The notes: generated from the sequence alone by a model not told the origin. A stretch of DNA of 32,271 nucleotides from a marine actinobacterium MedAcidi-G1 (GCA_000817085.1 JUEM01000002.1:88809-121079); one strand, 5' to 3'; positions 15,346 through 24,866 are shown, numbered from the stretch's first letter. Made by a program: numbers and translations.

Positions 15346-16411
15346 AATTCCGTTAACTCGAAGAGATCTCGGTGTTCTCGAAGGATACCACTCACCACAA
15401 CTCGACGTGCCTGTGAGATTAAATACAAATGAATCTCCATTTCCTCTTCCAGATACTTTTACTCAAGAGTTTCAATCTGAAATCAAAAACTTTGATTTAA
15501 ATCGCTACCCGAACCGTTCGGCAAATGAGTTATGCACCTCTATAGCTGATAAAGAACTCTTGAGAGGGAGTGAGGTTTTCGTTGCCAACGGATCCAATGA
15601 AGTAATACAGTCAATTTGTTTGGCTTTTGGCGGGAATGACAGATCAGCTTTGATTTTTGAACCGACTTATGCGATGCATTCTCAAATAGCAAAGATCACA
15701 GGAACTCGTGTTATCGAAGGATCACGTAATGCAGAATTTCAAGTTGACGAAAATGCCGCACTTGATGCAATTAAAAAAGACAGGCCCGAAATAGTTTTTC
15801 TTTGCTCCCCGAATAATCCGACTGGCAATATTGAGACTCCAGAGTTAATTGACGGGATTCTTACTGAGCTTAATTCAACAGGAGGCTTACTGGTTATTGA
15901 TGAGGCCTATAAAGAATTTTCGGAGAATGCTTCAGAGCTGATCGTAAGTGATGAATCTAATGTGGCTTTTATCCGCACCTTTTCTAAAGTTTGGTCTTTG
16001 GCAGGCATTCGTCTCGGGTATTTACTTGCTCCGGAATGGTGTATAAATATGATCAAAACTGTTTCTCTTCCTTATCATCTTGATTCTGTGAAACAGAGAG
16101 TTGGTATTTTGGCTTTAAAACATGAAGATGAGATGAGACGAAAAGTTGATGAGATCAAAAAAGAGAGAAAAAAGGTTTTTGATGCTTTAGTTTCTCTTCC
16201 TTTAAAAGTTTGGCCGTCTGAAGCTAATTTTTTATTGTTCAAGCCTGAGCTGATCGATGCATATAAATTGTGGGAAGAGTTACTTGAAGAAGGAATTTTG
16301 ATTCGTGATTGTTCTAGCTGGGAAGGTTTGGGTGGCTGCTTGCGAGTTACGATAGGTAGCAAAAGCGAGAATGATACCTTTTTGAATGCAGTTAGGAAGA
16401 TACTTAAATGA
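15338..16411 (+). CDS. hisC: Histidinol-phosphate aminotransferase
   Basis: PLP enzyme of aminotransferase class I/II converting imidazole acetol-phosphate to histidinol-phosphate. The N-terminus GYHSPQLDVPVRLNTNE is typical of actinobacterial HisC. Other motifs are CSPNNPTGN, VIDEAYKEFS and RTFSKVWSLAGIRLGY with the PLP lysine Lys217. I choose TTG 15338: GAGGAG at 15326-15331 sits six bases upstream and the start then overlaps the hisD stop region by eight bases. An ATG at 15305 would add 11 poorly conserved residues and a larger overlap. Length is 357 residues, normal for the family. Confidence 0.95.
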   Translation: MNKIPLTRRDLGVLEGYHSPQLDVPVRLNTNESPFPLPDTFTQEFQSEIKNFDLNRYPNRSANELCTSIADKELLRGSEVFVANGSNEVIQSICLAFGGNDRSALIFEPTYAMHSQIAKITGTRVIEGSRNAEFQVDENAALDAIKKDRPEIVFLCSPNNPTGNIETPELIDGILTELNSTGGLLVIDEAYKEFSENASELIVSDESNVAFIRTFSKVWSLAGIRLGYLLAPEWCINMIKTVSLPYHLDSVKQRVGILALKHEDEMRRKVDEIKKERKKVFDALVSLPLKVWPSEANFLLFKPELIDAYKLWEELLEEGILIRDCSSWEGLGGCLRVTIGSKSENDTFLNAVRKILK

Positions 16412-16998
16412 CAGATCGTAAAGCTTCTATAGAAAGAAAAACGAAGGAAACAGATATTCAGGTGACAGTTGATCTTGAAGGTGGAAATACTTCAATTGAG
16501 ACTGGAATACCTTTCTTTACCCACATGCTTGAACAATTGGCCAAACACTCTGGTATAGGTCTTTTGGTGAAATCAGTTGGTGACCTAGAGGTCGATGCAC
16601 ACCACACTGTAGAAGATGTCGGTATCTCGATTGGAGAAGCCTTTAATGCTGCGCTTGGTAATAAAATTGGAATTAGAAGATTTTCATCTGTCAGTGTGCC
16701 TTTAGATGAAGCGCTAATAGATGTAGCACTTGACATCTCCGGTAGATCTTTCTGCAATTATGAAGTTGATTTTCCGGGAGAAAAAATATTAGGTGATCCA
16801 CCCTTTGATCCACAATTAATGGAGGAGTTCTGGAGGGCTTTTGTAGCTACATCAAAAGTAACCCTTCATATTTCATTAGTGCGTGGTAAAAATACTCACC
16901 ATATAGTTGAAGCGACTTTTAAAGGAGTTGCGCGAGCGTTGAGAGACGCAGTGAAAATTGAAGGTGTCGATCTTCCTTCAACGAAAGGATCCTTGTGA
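16408..16998 (+). CDS. hisB: Imidazoleglycerol-phosphate dehydratase
   Basis: Manganese-dependent dehydratase of histidine synthesis, 196 residues; the monofunctional form without the phosphatase domain seen in enterics. The metal-binding repeats are DAHHTVEDVGI and NTHHIVEATFK, with FFTHMLEQLAKHSG earlier. Its ATG overlaps the hisC stop (ATGA, 4 nt), and its own stop overlaps the GTG of hisH. Because this HisB lacks the phosphatase domain, histidinol-phosphate phosphatase must be encoded elsewhere. Confidence 0.97.
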   Translation: MTDRKASIERKTKETDIQVTVDLEGGNTSIETGIPFFTHMLEQLAKHSGIGLLVKSVGDLEVDAHHTVEDVGISIGEAFNAALGNKIGIRRFSSVSVPLDEALIDVALDISGRSFCNYEVDFPGEKILGDPPFDPQLMEEFWRAFVATSKVTLHISLVRGKNTHHIVEATFKGVARALRDAVKIEGVDLPSTKGSL

Positions 16999-17633
16999 CC
17001 TCTCGGCCAACGGTCGCGATATTTGATTACGGAATTGGAAATTTAAGGTCAGCGCAGAAAGCTCTTGAATTTGCTGGTGCGGAAGCAATCCTTACAAATG
17101 ACAAGTCAATTTTGAAAGAATCTGATGGGGTTGTTCTGCCAGGTGTGGGAGCATTTGGCAGGTGTGCAGAAGCGCTGGTAGAAACTGAATTATTTTCTAT
17201 TGCAGCTTCTATGGCCGAAGAAGCCGCTTCAGGGGCTAAGCCGTTTTTAGGAATCTGTATAGGTATGCAACTTTTGTATAACGGAAGCGATGAAAGTGTT
17301 GGGACAAAGGGTTTAGGAGTTATTAACGAGCAGGTAAGGGCTATCGAGGGAGATGTAAAAATTCCCCAAATGCAATGGAATAAGTTGAAATGCAACTTTA
17401 AACACCCGATGCTTAAGGGAATTGAAGAAGACCCTTGGGTCTACTTTGTTCATAGTTATTCAGCACCAATAACAGAAGAAAGCGTAGCTTTCTGTGATTA
17501 CGGGAGCGATCTTAATGCTGCTATTGCTATAAATAACTTGTGGGCTACACAATTTCATCCTGAAAAATCTGGAAAAACAGGTATGAGGCTTCTAAAAAAC
17601 TTTCTTTCTCTATTGAGAAGTAACCAAGAATGA
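16995..17633 (+). CDS. hisH: Imidazole glycerol phosphate synthase, glutaminase subunit
   Basis: Class I glutamine amidotransferase that feeds ammonia to HisF. The nucleophile is Cys88 in FLGICIGMQLLY; the catalytic His188 and Glu190 are in QFHPEKSG. N-terminal IFDYGIGNLRS is the usual HisH opening. The start is GTG 16995, overlapping the hisB TGA by four bases (GTGA). Its stop overlaps hisA by four bases. 212 residues is normal length. Confidence 0.96.
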   Translation: MTSRPTVAIFDYGIGNLRSAQKALEFAGAEAILTNDKSILKESDGVVLPGVGAFGRCAEALVETELFSIAASMAEEAASGAKPFLGICIGMQLLYNGSDESVGTKGLGVINEQVRAIEGDVKIPQMQWNKLKCNFKHPMLKGIEEDPWVYFVHSYSAPITEESVAFCDYGSDLNAAIAINNLWATQFHPEKSGKTGMRLLKNFLSLLRSNQE

Positions 17634-18364
17634 AAAAAAATGTATTTCCTGCTATTGACCTAATTGATGGTAAATGTGTCCGTCTTTTACAAGGTGTGTA
17701 TTCAAGTGAAACTCAATATAGCGACGATCCGATTTCGCAGGCGCTGTCTTTTCAAGAAGAAGGCGCTTCATGGATTCATATCGTCGATTTAGACGCAGCT
17801 AGAACAGGGATTGCTAATAATGCTTCAATAATTGAAAAAATTGCTTCTCAATTAGAGATTCCTGTGCAAGTAGGGGGAGGGATTCGTGACCTAGAAAGAG
17901 CCCGCTTAATTTTTGATTCCGGTGTTACTCGTATTGTTATTGGTACGGCAGCCATAGAGAACCCATCTTTGCTCGAAGAGGTAGTTTCAATTGGCAGGGT
18001 GGCGATTGCCGTTGATTTGAAAGGCAATAAAGTAGCTGTTCATGGCTGGAAGAAGAAAACCGATTTGTCTTATACAGACCTCTTTGAAAGATTCGAAAAA
18101 ACAGGTGTTGATGCTTATATCGTTACACATATCGAGAGAGATGGCACTTTAGAAGGACCTGATATTGATGCCTACAAGAATATTATTTCATCAACCACAA
18201 AAGATGTGATTGCGTCCGGCGGTGTGGGTTCTACTGATGATCTGAGAGATTTGAGCTTATTAGATGTCAATGGGAAAAATCTAAGAGGTGTGATTGTGGG
18301 CCGTGCTTTTTATGAAGGAAAATTCTCTCTATCTCAAGCCATTGAGGCTTTCGAATCCATATGA
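17630..18364 (+). CDS. hisA: ProFAR isomerase HisA (HisA-like rather than PriA-like)
   Basis: TIM-barrel isomerase of histidine synthesis, 244 residues. The phosphate-binding glycines are in QVGGGIRDL and IASGGVGS, and the acid/base residues are Asp10 ([10 protein letters not shown]) and a second Asp, Asp129, in [19 protein letters not shown] is typical. Most actinobacteria use PriA here, a dual HisA/TrpF enzyme that has an Arg before the Gly-Trp of its active-site loop. In this protein the segment reads AVHGW, with His where PriA has Arg, closer to E. coli HisA (AVSGW, from memory). With a separate trpF nearby, a monofunctional HisA is the likely reading. Overlaps both neighbours by four bases. 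Confidence 0.92.
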   Translation: MKKNVFPAIDLIDGKCVRLLQGVYSSETQYSDDPISQALSFQEEGASWIHIVDLDAARTGIANNASIIEKIASQLEIPVQVGGGIRDLERARLIFDSGVTRIVIGTAAIENPSLLEEVVSIGRVAIAVDLKGNKVAVHGWKKKTDLSYTDLFERFEKTGVDAYIVTHIERDGTLEGPDIDAYKNIISSTTKDVIASGGVGSTDDLRDLSLLDVNGKNLRGVIVGRAFYEGKFSLSQAIEAFESI

Positions 18365-19128
18365 GAGTGGTACGTATAATTCCATGTTTGGACGTCGATG
18401 AAGGTCGAGTTGTTAAAGGGATTAATTTCGTCGACCTTCGGGATGCGGGAGATCCGGTTGAATTGGCTTCTGTTTATAACGATCAAGGTGCGGATGAAAT
18501 AGTTTTTTTAGACATAACTGCTTCTTCAGATTCACGCGAGACGCTTCATGAAGTCGTAAGAAGAACAGCGGAAGAAATATTTATACCATTCACTGTCGGT
18601 GGCGGTATCCGCTCTGTCGAGGATGCTAGACAGATACTCCGACTCGGGGCGGATAAAATATCTTTGAACACTGCTGCTGTTATTAGACCAGATTTGATAA
18701 CTGATGTAGCTAACGAGTTCGGCAAGCAATGCGTAGTCGTCGCTATTGATGCTAGGCGTAGCGATAAAACTATTTGCGGGTTTGAAGTTTTCACTCATGG
18801 CGGAAGAGAGGCGACTGGTCTGAGTTTACTTGCATGGGTGAGGGAGGTAGTCGGAAAAGGTGCAGGTGAAATTCTTTTAACGTCGATGGACAGAGATGGA
18901 ACAAAAGATGGTTTTGATATTGAAATGCTCAAAGCTGTGAGTCAGGAGGTATCAGTGCCGTTAATAGCTAGTGGCGGTGCGGGGAATTTGAAAGATATGG
19001 TCGATGGGGCATTATCAGGTAATGCTGATGCACTTTTAGCTGCCTCTATCTTTCATTTTGGAGAATTAACAGTTTCTGAGGTTAAAAAAGAATTGTTAAA
19101 AGCCGGTTTAGCTGTGAGAGGTGCTTAA
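18361..19128 (+). CDS. hisF: Imidazole glycerol phosphate synthase, cyclase subunit
   Basis: TIM-barrel partner of HisH that makes IGP and [20 protein letters not shown] carries catalytic Asp11, and VVVAIDARR carries Asp130. Phosphate-binding loops are [12 protein letters not shown] and [24 protein letters not shown] is the family block near residue 180. It has 255 residues, standard length. ATG 18361 overlaps the hisA TGA by four bases. Confidence 0.97.
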   Translation: MRVVRIIPCLDVDEGRVVKGINFVDLRDAGDPVELASVYNDQGADEIVFLDITASSDSRETLHEVVRRTAEEIFIPFTVGGGIRSVEDARQILRLGADKISLNTAAVIRPDLITDVANEFGKQCVVVAIDARRSDKTICGFEVFTHGGREATGLSLLAWVREVVGKGAGEILLTSMDRDGTKDGFDIEMLKAVSQEVSVPLIASGGAGNLKDMVDGALSGNADALLAASIFHFGELTVSEVKKELLKAGLAVRGA

Positions 19129-19513
19129 TCAGGTTGCCGATACCGTGATTTCTGTGAATGATTCAAAAGTGATAAAAATGCCTGGCCCAGCTGAAGACGA
19201 AGGTCTTCCAATAAAAATGCTAAATGATCGAATTCTCGTTCAGATTGATGATGAAGATGGTGAGAGAAGGTCAACGGGAGGAATACTTATACCTGCCACC
19301 GCTCAGATGGGTAAACGGTTAGCCTGGGCCGAAATAGTTGCTGTGGGGCCCAATGTCCGTTCGATGGAGGTTGCTGACCGAGTGCTTTTTAATCCGGAAG
19401 ACAGATATGAAGTTGAGGTGAGAGGTCTCGACTACATCATTTTGCGAGAGCGCGATATTCATGCAGTGGCCTCTAAACGTCTAGAAGAAGGCAGTACAGG
19501 GCTTTATCTATAA
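19121..19513 (+). CDS. GroES-like co-chaperonin family protein in the his operon
   Basis: A 130-residue protein whose core ([14 protein letters not shown], then [21 protein letters not shown] and [10 protein letters not shown]) matches the Cpn10/GroES fold. The segment [12 protein letters not shown] corresponds to the mobile loop that contacts GroEL. It differs from ordinary GroES by an N-terminal extension of about 27 residues and a tail ending in STGLYL. I recall a similar family in Streptomyces, annotated as co-chaperone GroES but separate from groESL. GTG 19121 overlaps the hisF stop by eight bases, the same overlap length as trpC-trpF and trpB-trpA; GTG 19145 or ATG 19178 are alternatives. 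No groEL is adjacent, and the role is unknown. Confidence 0.85.
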   Translation: MLNQVADTVISVNDSKVIKMPGPAEDEGLPIKMLNDRILVQIDDEDGERRSTGGILIPATAQMGKRLAWAEIVAVGPNVRSMEVADRVLFNPEDRYEVEVRGLDYIILRERDIHAVASKRLEEGSTGLYL

Positions 19514-19555
19514 TATATTTTCATTTTTAATGCATGAGAATAATAGACTTGTGGA

Positions 19556-19927
19556 ATGGAATCTCAAATAGGTAAGTCATTTAATATAGACGATGAAGAA
19601 ATTTCGCGCATTAGTTTTAATTCCGAAGGTTTAGTTCCTGCAATCGTTCAAGAGGAGAGTTCGGGAAAAGTTTTGATGATGGCTTGGATGAACGAGGAGT
19701 CACTTAGAGAAACTCTTTCTACCGGTAGGACCTGGTTTTGGAGCAGAAGCCGTCAAGAGTATTGGTGTAAAGGCGAGACTTCTGGCGATAGGCAATTTGT
19801 TCAAAAAGCCTTTTACGATTGTGATTTCGACACGTTACTTTTTTCAGTAATTCAGGAGGGTAAAGGAGCTTGTCATACAGGTGAGTTCACTTGTTTTTTC
19901 ACTCCTTTTGGTTCCAGTGCAAACTGA
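19556..19927 (+). CDS. hisI: Phosphoribosyl-AMP cyclohydrolase
   Basis: Zinc/magnesium enzyme opening the purine ring of PR-AMP in histidine synthesis, 123 residues; the monofunctional form without the HisE pyrophosphohydrolase domain. Motifs are MMAWMNEESL, GRTWFWSRSRQEYWCKGETSG, YDCDFDTLLF and GACHTGEFTCF, carrying the metal-binding Cys and Asp residues. ATG 19556 follows a 42-nt gap after the GroES-like gene. There is no obvious Shine-Dalgarno sequence. HisE must be encoded elsewhere. Confidence 0.95.
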   Translation: MESQIGKSFNIDDEEISRISFNSEGLVPAIVQEESSGKVLMMAWMNEESLRETLSTGRTWFWSRSRQEYWCKGETSGDRQFVQKAFYDCDFDTLLFSVIQEGKGACHTGEFTCFFTPFGSSAN

Positions 19928-21443
19928 TTTATTAATTTCTCCGTCTTTCACCGAGTTTCAGCGTTTGGCTGGGAATTACAACGTAATTCCAGTTTGGACT
20001 GAGATACTGGCTGACCTAACAACTCCTGTAGCGCTTTTTAATCGTTGTATCGGTAGTGATGATGGTTTTCTGCTTGAAAGTGTTGATCGAGGAGAGCATT
20101 GGGGTCGATGGTCATTTATAGGTGGGAAGCCCTTGGCGACAATCACTAAAGAAAACAATCAGATCTATTTAGAAGGTTCATTACCGGTTGCGGTAGATCC
20201 AGAAATGAGTTTGTTAGAACTTTTAACTGATCTATTAGATGTATTTGAAACTCCACACATTGACGATTTTCCACCTTTACATGGTGGACTCGTTGGGTAT
20301 TTAGGGTATGACATAGTTAGAGAAGTAGAGAATTTGCCCCATGTGCCCAATGATGACAAGCACTTGCCAGATGCAAAACTCTCGGTGATAGGCGATCTGA
20401 TCGCAATCGACCATTGGAAGCAGAGAGCTTTTCTGATTTCAAATGTTCTAATAGGCGATAAAGAAACTGAAAGCTCGATCGAAGAAAAGTACAAAAATTC
20501 TATTAGACGATTAGAGGACTTAGCGGAGACAGGAGCCACGGGTTCAGAGGAACCCCTAATGTTCCCTCCGCCTTTAGATGAAGACCTACCGGAGGTGATG
20601 TCAACTTTTGAAACGGATCAATTCTGTTTAGCCGTGGAAACTGCAAAAGAACACATAATAAATGGAGATATTTTCCAAGTTGTTTTATCGCAAAGGTTCG
20701 ACGTGGAGTTGGACGCTGACCCTTTTGATGTGTACAGAGTTTTACGACAGATAAACCCTAGCCCGTATATGTATTTCTTCCGTTATGAGGAACTTTCAAT
20801 TGTTGGCGCTTCTCCAGAGCCAATGGTGCGCTTAATTGAAGGAAAGGTTTTTTCACGACCTATAGCAGGCACTAGAAAAAGAGGAAAAACAGATGAAGAA
20901 GATCGCATTCTTGCTTCTGAGTTAAAAGAAGATCCAAAGGAATTAGCTGAACATGTAATGCTCCTAGATTTGGCACGGAATGATTTAGGTCGAGTAGTCG
21001 AGTTTGGTACAGAGACAGTTGATGAGACAATGACATTAGAAAAATATAGTCATGTGATGCATTTGACTAGTCAGGTTTCTGGCGATCTTCGAAACGACTT
21101 GGGCCCAATTGATGTTTTGCGAGCAACCCTTCCAGCTGGAACTGTGTCCGGTGCTCCTAAAGTCAGAGCAATGCAAATAATTGATGATCTCGAACCGACA
21201 AAACGCGGACCTTATGCCGGGGTTGTTGGATATTTTGATTTTTCCGGAAATATAGATACGGCAATAACAATAAGAACAATGATCGTAAAAGATGGAGTTG
21301 CTTCGGTTCAGGCTGGAGCTGGAATAGTTGCTGACAGTGATCCTCATGCAGAAGATCAGGAATGCAGAAACAAAGCCCGTGCATTACTGGGAGCAATACC
21401 TGCAGCTCGAAAAATGTCAAGACAGCGTCAAAGTCAGAAGTGA
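19917..21443 (+). CDS. trpE: Anthranilate synthase component I
   Basis: Chorismate-converting subunit of anthranilate synthase, 508 residues. The N-terminal feedback site LLES (in DDGFLLESVDRG) indicates tryptophan inhibition. Chorismate-binding blocks follow: GDIFQVVLSQRF, INPSPYMYFFRY, SRPIAGTRKRGKTDEED, LLDLARNDLGRV, TLPAGTVSGAPKVRAM, GPYAGVVGYFDFSG and the C-terminal QAGAGIVADSDP with ECRNKA. I use GTG 19917, which overlaps the hisI stop by 11 nt; a longer frame to GTG 19881 would add a hydrophobic leader that is only the hisI coding sequence read out of frame. The glutaminase trpG is not adjacent. Confidence 0.95.
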   Translation: MQTDLLISPSFTEFQRLAGNYNVIPVWTEILADLTTPVALFNRCIGSDDGFLLESVDRGEHWGRWSFIGGKPLATITKENNQIYLEGSLPVAVDPEMSLLELLTDLLDVFETPHIDDFPPLHGGLVGYLGYDIVREVENLPHVPNDDKHLPDAKLSVIGDLIAIDHWKQRAFLISNVLIGDKETESSIEEKYKNSIRRLEDLAETGATGSEEPLMFPPPLDEDLPEVMSTFETDQFCLAVETAKEHIINGDIFQVVLSQRFDVELDADPFDVYRVLRQINPSPYMYFFRYEELSIVGASPEPMVRLIEGKVFSRPIAGTRKRGKTDEEDRILASELKEDPKELAEHVMLLDLARNDLGRVVEFGTETVDETMTLEKYSHVMHLTSQVSGDLRNDLGPIDVLRATLPAGTVSGAPKVRAMQIIDDLEPTKRGPYAGVVGYFDFSGNIDTAITIRTMIVKDGVASVQAGAGIVADSDPHAEDQECRNKARALLGAIPAARKMSRQRQSQK

Positions 21444-21473
21444 ACTTCTTTTGTGTGAGGATGTTTTGATCCA

Positions 21474-22274
21474 ATGACTTACCTGCAGAAAATTTTAGAT
21501 TCGCATCGTCGAAGTGCTGGAAACGACAATAGAAGTTTTGAACTTTTATACAAACAGGCTAGTGATGCTGCCCCCACCAGAGGATTTGAGAATTCATTAA
21601 TAAAGCATTCTGAAGAGGGGATAGCTGTAATTGCAGAGATTAAGAGAAAGTCACCATCAAAAGGCGACTTATTTACCGCCCTTAACCCTGCCGTCTTAGC
21701 TGCTGAATATGAAAGTGGTGGAGCGGCAGCAATTTCCGTGTTAACGGACGAAGAAAATTTTGGTGGTTCTGAACAAGATTTAATCGAAGCGTCAAGAGCG
21801 GTAGAGATACCTGTTTTGCGAAAAGATTTTACAGTTGACCAGCGCGATATTTGTGATGCACGAATAATGGGAGCCGATGCTGTTTTGTTGATTGTTTCCG
21901 CTTTGGATCAATTTGAACTCAAAGATTTTTTGGAACTTTCAATAGAACTTGGTTTGGATCCGTTAGTTGAAGTTAGTGACGAAAAAGAATTAGATCGAGC
22001 TTTATCGATAGAGGCGAAATTGATCGGGGTTAATCAAAGAGATTTGAAGTCATTTGATGTCGATCCATTAAAAGCTAATACTTTAATCTCAAAAATTCCT
22101 GATTCTGTAACGGCTGTAGCGGAGTCAGGTATAGACGGAGGTGAAAGTGCCCGTAATCTGATGAAAGCTGGATATTCAGCTGTACTTGTTGGAGAGTTGT
22201 TGGTCAAATCAGATAATCGGATTAAAACACTTTCTGAGCTTAGTAATAAATTTGAGGTAAAAAGCGATGACTGA
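21474..22274 (+). CDS. trpC: Indole-3-glycerol phosphate synthase
   Basis: TIM-barrel enzyme converting CdRP to indole-3-glycerol phosphate, 266 residues. Catalytic residues lie in VIAEIKRKSPSKG (Glu and Lys), SVLTDEENFGGS, VLRKDFTVD (Lys) and LVEVSDEKEL (Glu), with the phosphate site in GVNQRDLKSF, VAESGI and VLVGELL. ATG 21474 is preceded by a GAGGA about 14 nt upstream. The trpF ATG overlaps its stop by eight bases (ATGACTGA). It is a monofunctional TrpC, not the TrpC-TrpF fusion of enterics and corynebacteria. Confidence 0.96.
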   Translation: MTYLQKILDSHRRSAGNDNRSFELLYKQASDAAPTRGFENSLIKHSEEGIAVIAEIKRKSPSKGDLFTALNPAVLAAEYESGGAAAISVLTDEENFGGSEQDLIEASRAVEIPVLRKDFTVDQRDICDARIMGADAVLLIVSALDQFELKDFLELSIELGLDPLVEVSDEKELDRALSIEAKLIGVNQRDLKSFDVDPLKANTLISKIPDSVTAVAESGIDGGESARNLMKAGYSAVLVGELLVKSDNRIKTLSELSNKFEVKSDD

Positions 22275-22908
22275 CATAGCTACAGGTGAAACTTTCGTAA
22301 AAATTTGTGGTGTGACTAACCAGGAAGACGCATTTTTAGCTATTGATTTTGGGTGCGACGCCATTGGTTTTAATTTTGTTTCTACCTCAAAAAGAAGAGT
22401 TGAAACTGAGTTTGTGAAAAATTTGGTAAAAAAACTACCAAACGGAATTATGAGTGTTGGAATTTTTAGTGATGTCACTCCTGAAGAGATAACCCGCATA
22501 GTTGAAATAACAGGTCTTAATGCTGCACAAATGCACGGAAATGAAAGCCATGAAGATTGTCAGCTAGTTGCAAAGAGCGTTCCTTTTACTATCAAAGCTC
22601 TTCCTTTTGACTCATCAGATTTATCTAACTTTGACGATTATGGTGTGGATTTTCTACTTTTGGACTCGAACACTCCTGGTGAGGGTAAGAGATTTGATTG
22701 GAATATCTCAACGGAGTCTATAAAAAGTGAAAAATTAATTTTGGCTGGTGGGTTGAATGTGGAAAACCTTAGCGCTGGAATTGAAAAGTTTTCTCCTTTC
22801 GGTGTTGATGTGGCTACTGGAGTGGAGTCCGAACCTAGACGGAAAGATCCTGAGTTGTTAAAAATTTTTATTGAAACTGCAAAGTCATTTAAAGCAAAAA
22901 CTGATTGA
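22267..22908 (+). CDS. trpF: Phosphoribosylanthranilate isomerase
   Basis: TIM-barrel isomerase converting PRA to CdRP, 213 residues. The catalytic cysteine is Cys14 in FVKICGVTN and the catalytic aspartate is Asp133 in FLLLDSNTPGEGKRFDW. AIGFNF, SVGIFSD, AAQMHGNE, ILAGGL and GVDVATGVE are the other family blocks. The gene is notable because most actinobacteria lack trpF and rely on PriA. Here it lies between trpC and trpB, in keeping with the HisA-like character of the upstream isomerase. Composition and spacing are like those of its neighbours, so transfer is not evident. Confidence 0.95.
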   Translation: MTDIATGETFVKICGVTNQEDAFLAIDFGCDAIGFNFVSTSKRRVETEFVKNLVKKLPNGIMSVGIFSDVTPEEITRIVEITGLNAAQMHGNESHEDCQLVAKSVPFTIKALPFDSSDLSNFDDYGVDFLLLDSNTPGEGKRFDWNISTESIKSEKLILAGGLNVENLSAGIEKFSPFGVDVATGVESEPRRKDPELLKIFIETAKSFKAKTD

Positions 22909-22927
22909 TATTTTCTAGAGTGAGTAT

Positions 22928-24085
22928 ATGAATTTAAAAAACCCTAATGAAAAAGGAAGGTTTGGACCCTTTGGGGGACGATATGTCCCTGAAACGTTGG
23001 TGCCGGCATGCAATGAACTCGAAAAATCATTTATTGATGCTTGGAACGATGATTCGTTTCGGAAAGAACTAGATTCTCTTCTTTCTGACTATGCGGGTAG
23101 ACCATCACCTGTTACAGAATGTTTCAATCTTTCTTCTGAGCTTAATTGTCGACTGTTATTGAAACGAGAGGATCTTAATCACACCGGGTCCCACAAAATT
23201 AATAATGTACTGGGCCAAGCTTTACTTGCTAAGAGGATGGGAAAAAAACGTTTGGTGGCGGAGACTGGTGCTGGTCAACACGGGGTAGCGACAGCAACGG
23301 CAGCTGCTCTTTTAAATATGGAATGCTGCGTTTACATGGGTGAAGTAGATGTGAAACGACAAGAGCTGAACGTTTTCCGAATGAAGTTATTAGGGGCGGA
23401 GGTAAAAAGTGTCGAATCCGGAAGTAAAACTCTAAAAGATGCTGTAAATGACGCAATGCGTGACTGGGTGGCAACCGTTGAAGAGTCCTACTACTGCCTT
23501 GGGTCGGTTATGGGTCCTCATCCTTATCCATGGATGGTTAGAACGTTTCATGAGGTCATAGGAACAGAGGCACGGAAACAATCGGAAGAGATTCTCGGTA
23601 CCACACCTGATGTTGTTTGTGCATGCATTGGGGGTGGGTCTAACGCAATAGGTATTTTCTCTGGCTTTATTGACAGTGATGCAGAACTGGTCGGAGTTGA
23701 GCCAGCTGGCGGAGCTGCAATCGGAAGAGGTGTCCCGGGAGTAGTGCATGGAATGGAGTCGTTCTTAATGCAAGATGAATTTGGTCAGGTTTTAGAAGCA
23801 GAGTCAATAAGTGCAGGGTTAGATTATCCGGGTGTGGGCCCTGAACACAGCTACCTATCATCGACCGGAAGAGCCCGTTATGAGTCAGTTACTGATGCTG
23901 AAGTAATCGACGCTTTTCAACTATTGAGTCGCAGTGAAGGCCTAATTCCGGCATTGGAACCAGCTCATGCCCTTGCTTGGGTCTCGCGAGAACGCGAGTA
24001 CTTGACTGGTAAAACTGTTTTGTTGAATCTTTCCGGCCGGGGTGACAAAGATGTTGGACAGATGATGGAAATCTTGAATGTCTGA
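22928..24085 (+). CDS. trpB: Tryptophan synthase beta chain
   Basis: PLP enzyme joining indole and serine, 385 residues. [13 protein letters not shown] opens the protein, HTGSHKINN holds the PLP lysine Lys90, [13 protein letters not shown] follows, and [10 protein letters not shown] binds the PLP phosphate. [13 protein letters not shown] and [11 protein letters not shown] complete the TrpB1-type set. It lies 19 nt after trpF, and trpA begins inside its last codons (8-nt overlap), as usual for the alpha-beta complex. Confidence 0.97.
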   Translation: MNLKNPNEKGRFGPFGGRYVPETLVPACNELEKSFIDAWNDDSFRKELDSLLSDYAGRPSPVTECFNLSSELNCRLLLKREDLNHTGSHKINNVLGQALLAKRMGKKRLVAETGAGQHGVATATAAALLNMECCVYMGEVDVKRQELNVFRMKLLGAEVKSVESGSKTLKDAVNDAMRDWVATVEESYYCLGSVMGPHPYPWMVRTFHEVIGTEARKQSEEILGTTPDVVCACIGGGSNAIGIFSGFIDSDAELVGVEPAGGAAIGRGVPGVVHGMESFLMQDEFGQVLEAESISAGLDYPGVGPEHSYLSSTGRARYESVTDAEVIDAFQLLSRSEGLIPALEPAHALAWVSREREYLTGKTVLLNLSGRGDKDVGQMMEILNV

Positions 24086-24866
24086 GAATGTAGAGATTGA
24101 GTCGGTTCTTCGAAAAAAAATAGATTCCGGAAAGAAAGCTCTAGTTGTTTACATAACTGGTGGTTTAGGAAATGATTGGATCCAAACAATGCATTCCGTT
24201 ATTGAAGCTGGAGCCGATGTTGTAGAAATTGGAATTCCTTTTTCTGACCCAGTGATGGATGGACCTATTATCCAAATGGCCAACGAGTCTTCGATGGAAT
24301 CTGGATCTACACCTGTAAGCATTTTGAATGACTTGAGAGGAGAAAGTTCTGCAGCACCTCTTGCTGTAATGACTTACTACAATCTTGCTTACAGGATGGG
24401 GCATGAGAGATTTGCTTCAGGACTTGCTTCAGCTGGAATTTCTGGTTGCATACTTCCTGATTTACCTTTAGAAGAGTTAGATGCATGGTCGGAGTCGGCG
24501 TCTAACTCTAAGATTGAAACAATCTTATTAGCCGCTCCCACAACGCCTGACGAGAGACTTTACGAAATATGCACAAGAAGTTATGGGTTCGTTTACGCGG
24601 TGGGGCTGCTCGGAGTGACTGGAGTGCGCTCTGAACTGGCTGATAGTGCAATCGAAATCGCATCGCGATTGAAAAAAGTAACTTCTAAACCTGTTCTGGT
24701 GGGAGTTGGGATTGGTACTCCTGAGCAAGCTGTGAAAGCTTCAGAGATTAGTGACGGTGTGATAGTCGGAAGCGCAATTGTTCAAGAAATGATCGATAGC
24801 TCTTCACCGGAAAAAGTGGGAGAATTAGTTTCATCATTTAGAAATGCACTAGATAAGAACTACTAA
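24078..24866 (+). CDS. trpA: Tryptophan synthase alpha chain
   Basis: Retro-aldol cleavage of indole-3-glycerol phosphate, delivering indole to TrpB. Catalytic Glu50 and Asp61 are in [30 protein letters not shown] and [14 protein letters not shown] are present. The usual YITAGDP near the N-terminus is YITGGLGN here, a mild departure. 262 residues is normal length. It is the last gene of the his-trp cluster and is followed by an A/T-rich hairpin. Confidence 0.96.
   Translation: MSENVEIESVLRKKIDSGKKALVVYITGGLGNDWIQTMHSVIEAGADVVEIGIPFSDPVMDGPIIQMANESSMESGSTPVSILNDLRGESSAAPLAVMTYYNLAYRMGHERFASGLASAGISGCILPDLPLEELDAWSESASNSKIETILLAAPTTPDERLYEICTRSYGFVYAVGLLGVTGVRSELADSAIEIASRLKKVTSKPVLVGVGIGTPEQAVKASEISDGVIVGSAIVQEMIDSSSPEKVGELVSSFRNALDKNY

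Noticed and set aside
17027-17395. Antisense gene of about 122 codons opposite hisH
   Set aside because: Complete overlap with hisH, whose motifs are intact; a low-complexity Ser/Pro/Ala-rich product typical of a shadow frame.
19514-19555. Trp or His leader-peptide attenuator before hisI/trpE
   Set aside because: The 42-nt gap has no run of Trp or His codons and no terminator hairpin; there is also none upstream of trpE.
19881-19916. Hydrophobic N-terminal leader (signal-like) on TrpE
   Set aside because: It is the 3' end of hisI read in another frame. TrpE is cytoplasmic and its family start fits GTG 19917.
23432-23749. Antisense gene of about 105 codons opposite trpB
   Set aside because: It lies entirely within the well-conserved trpB frame, has an atypical Cys/Asn-rich composition, and no start signal was seen.
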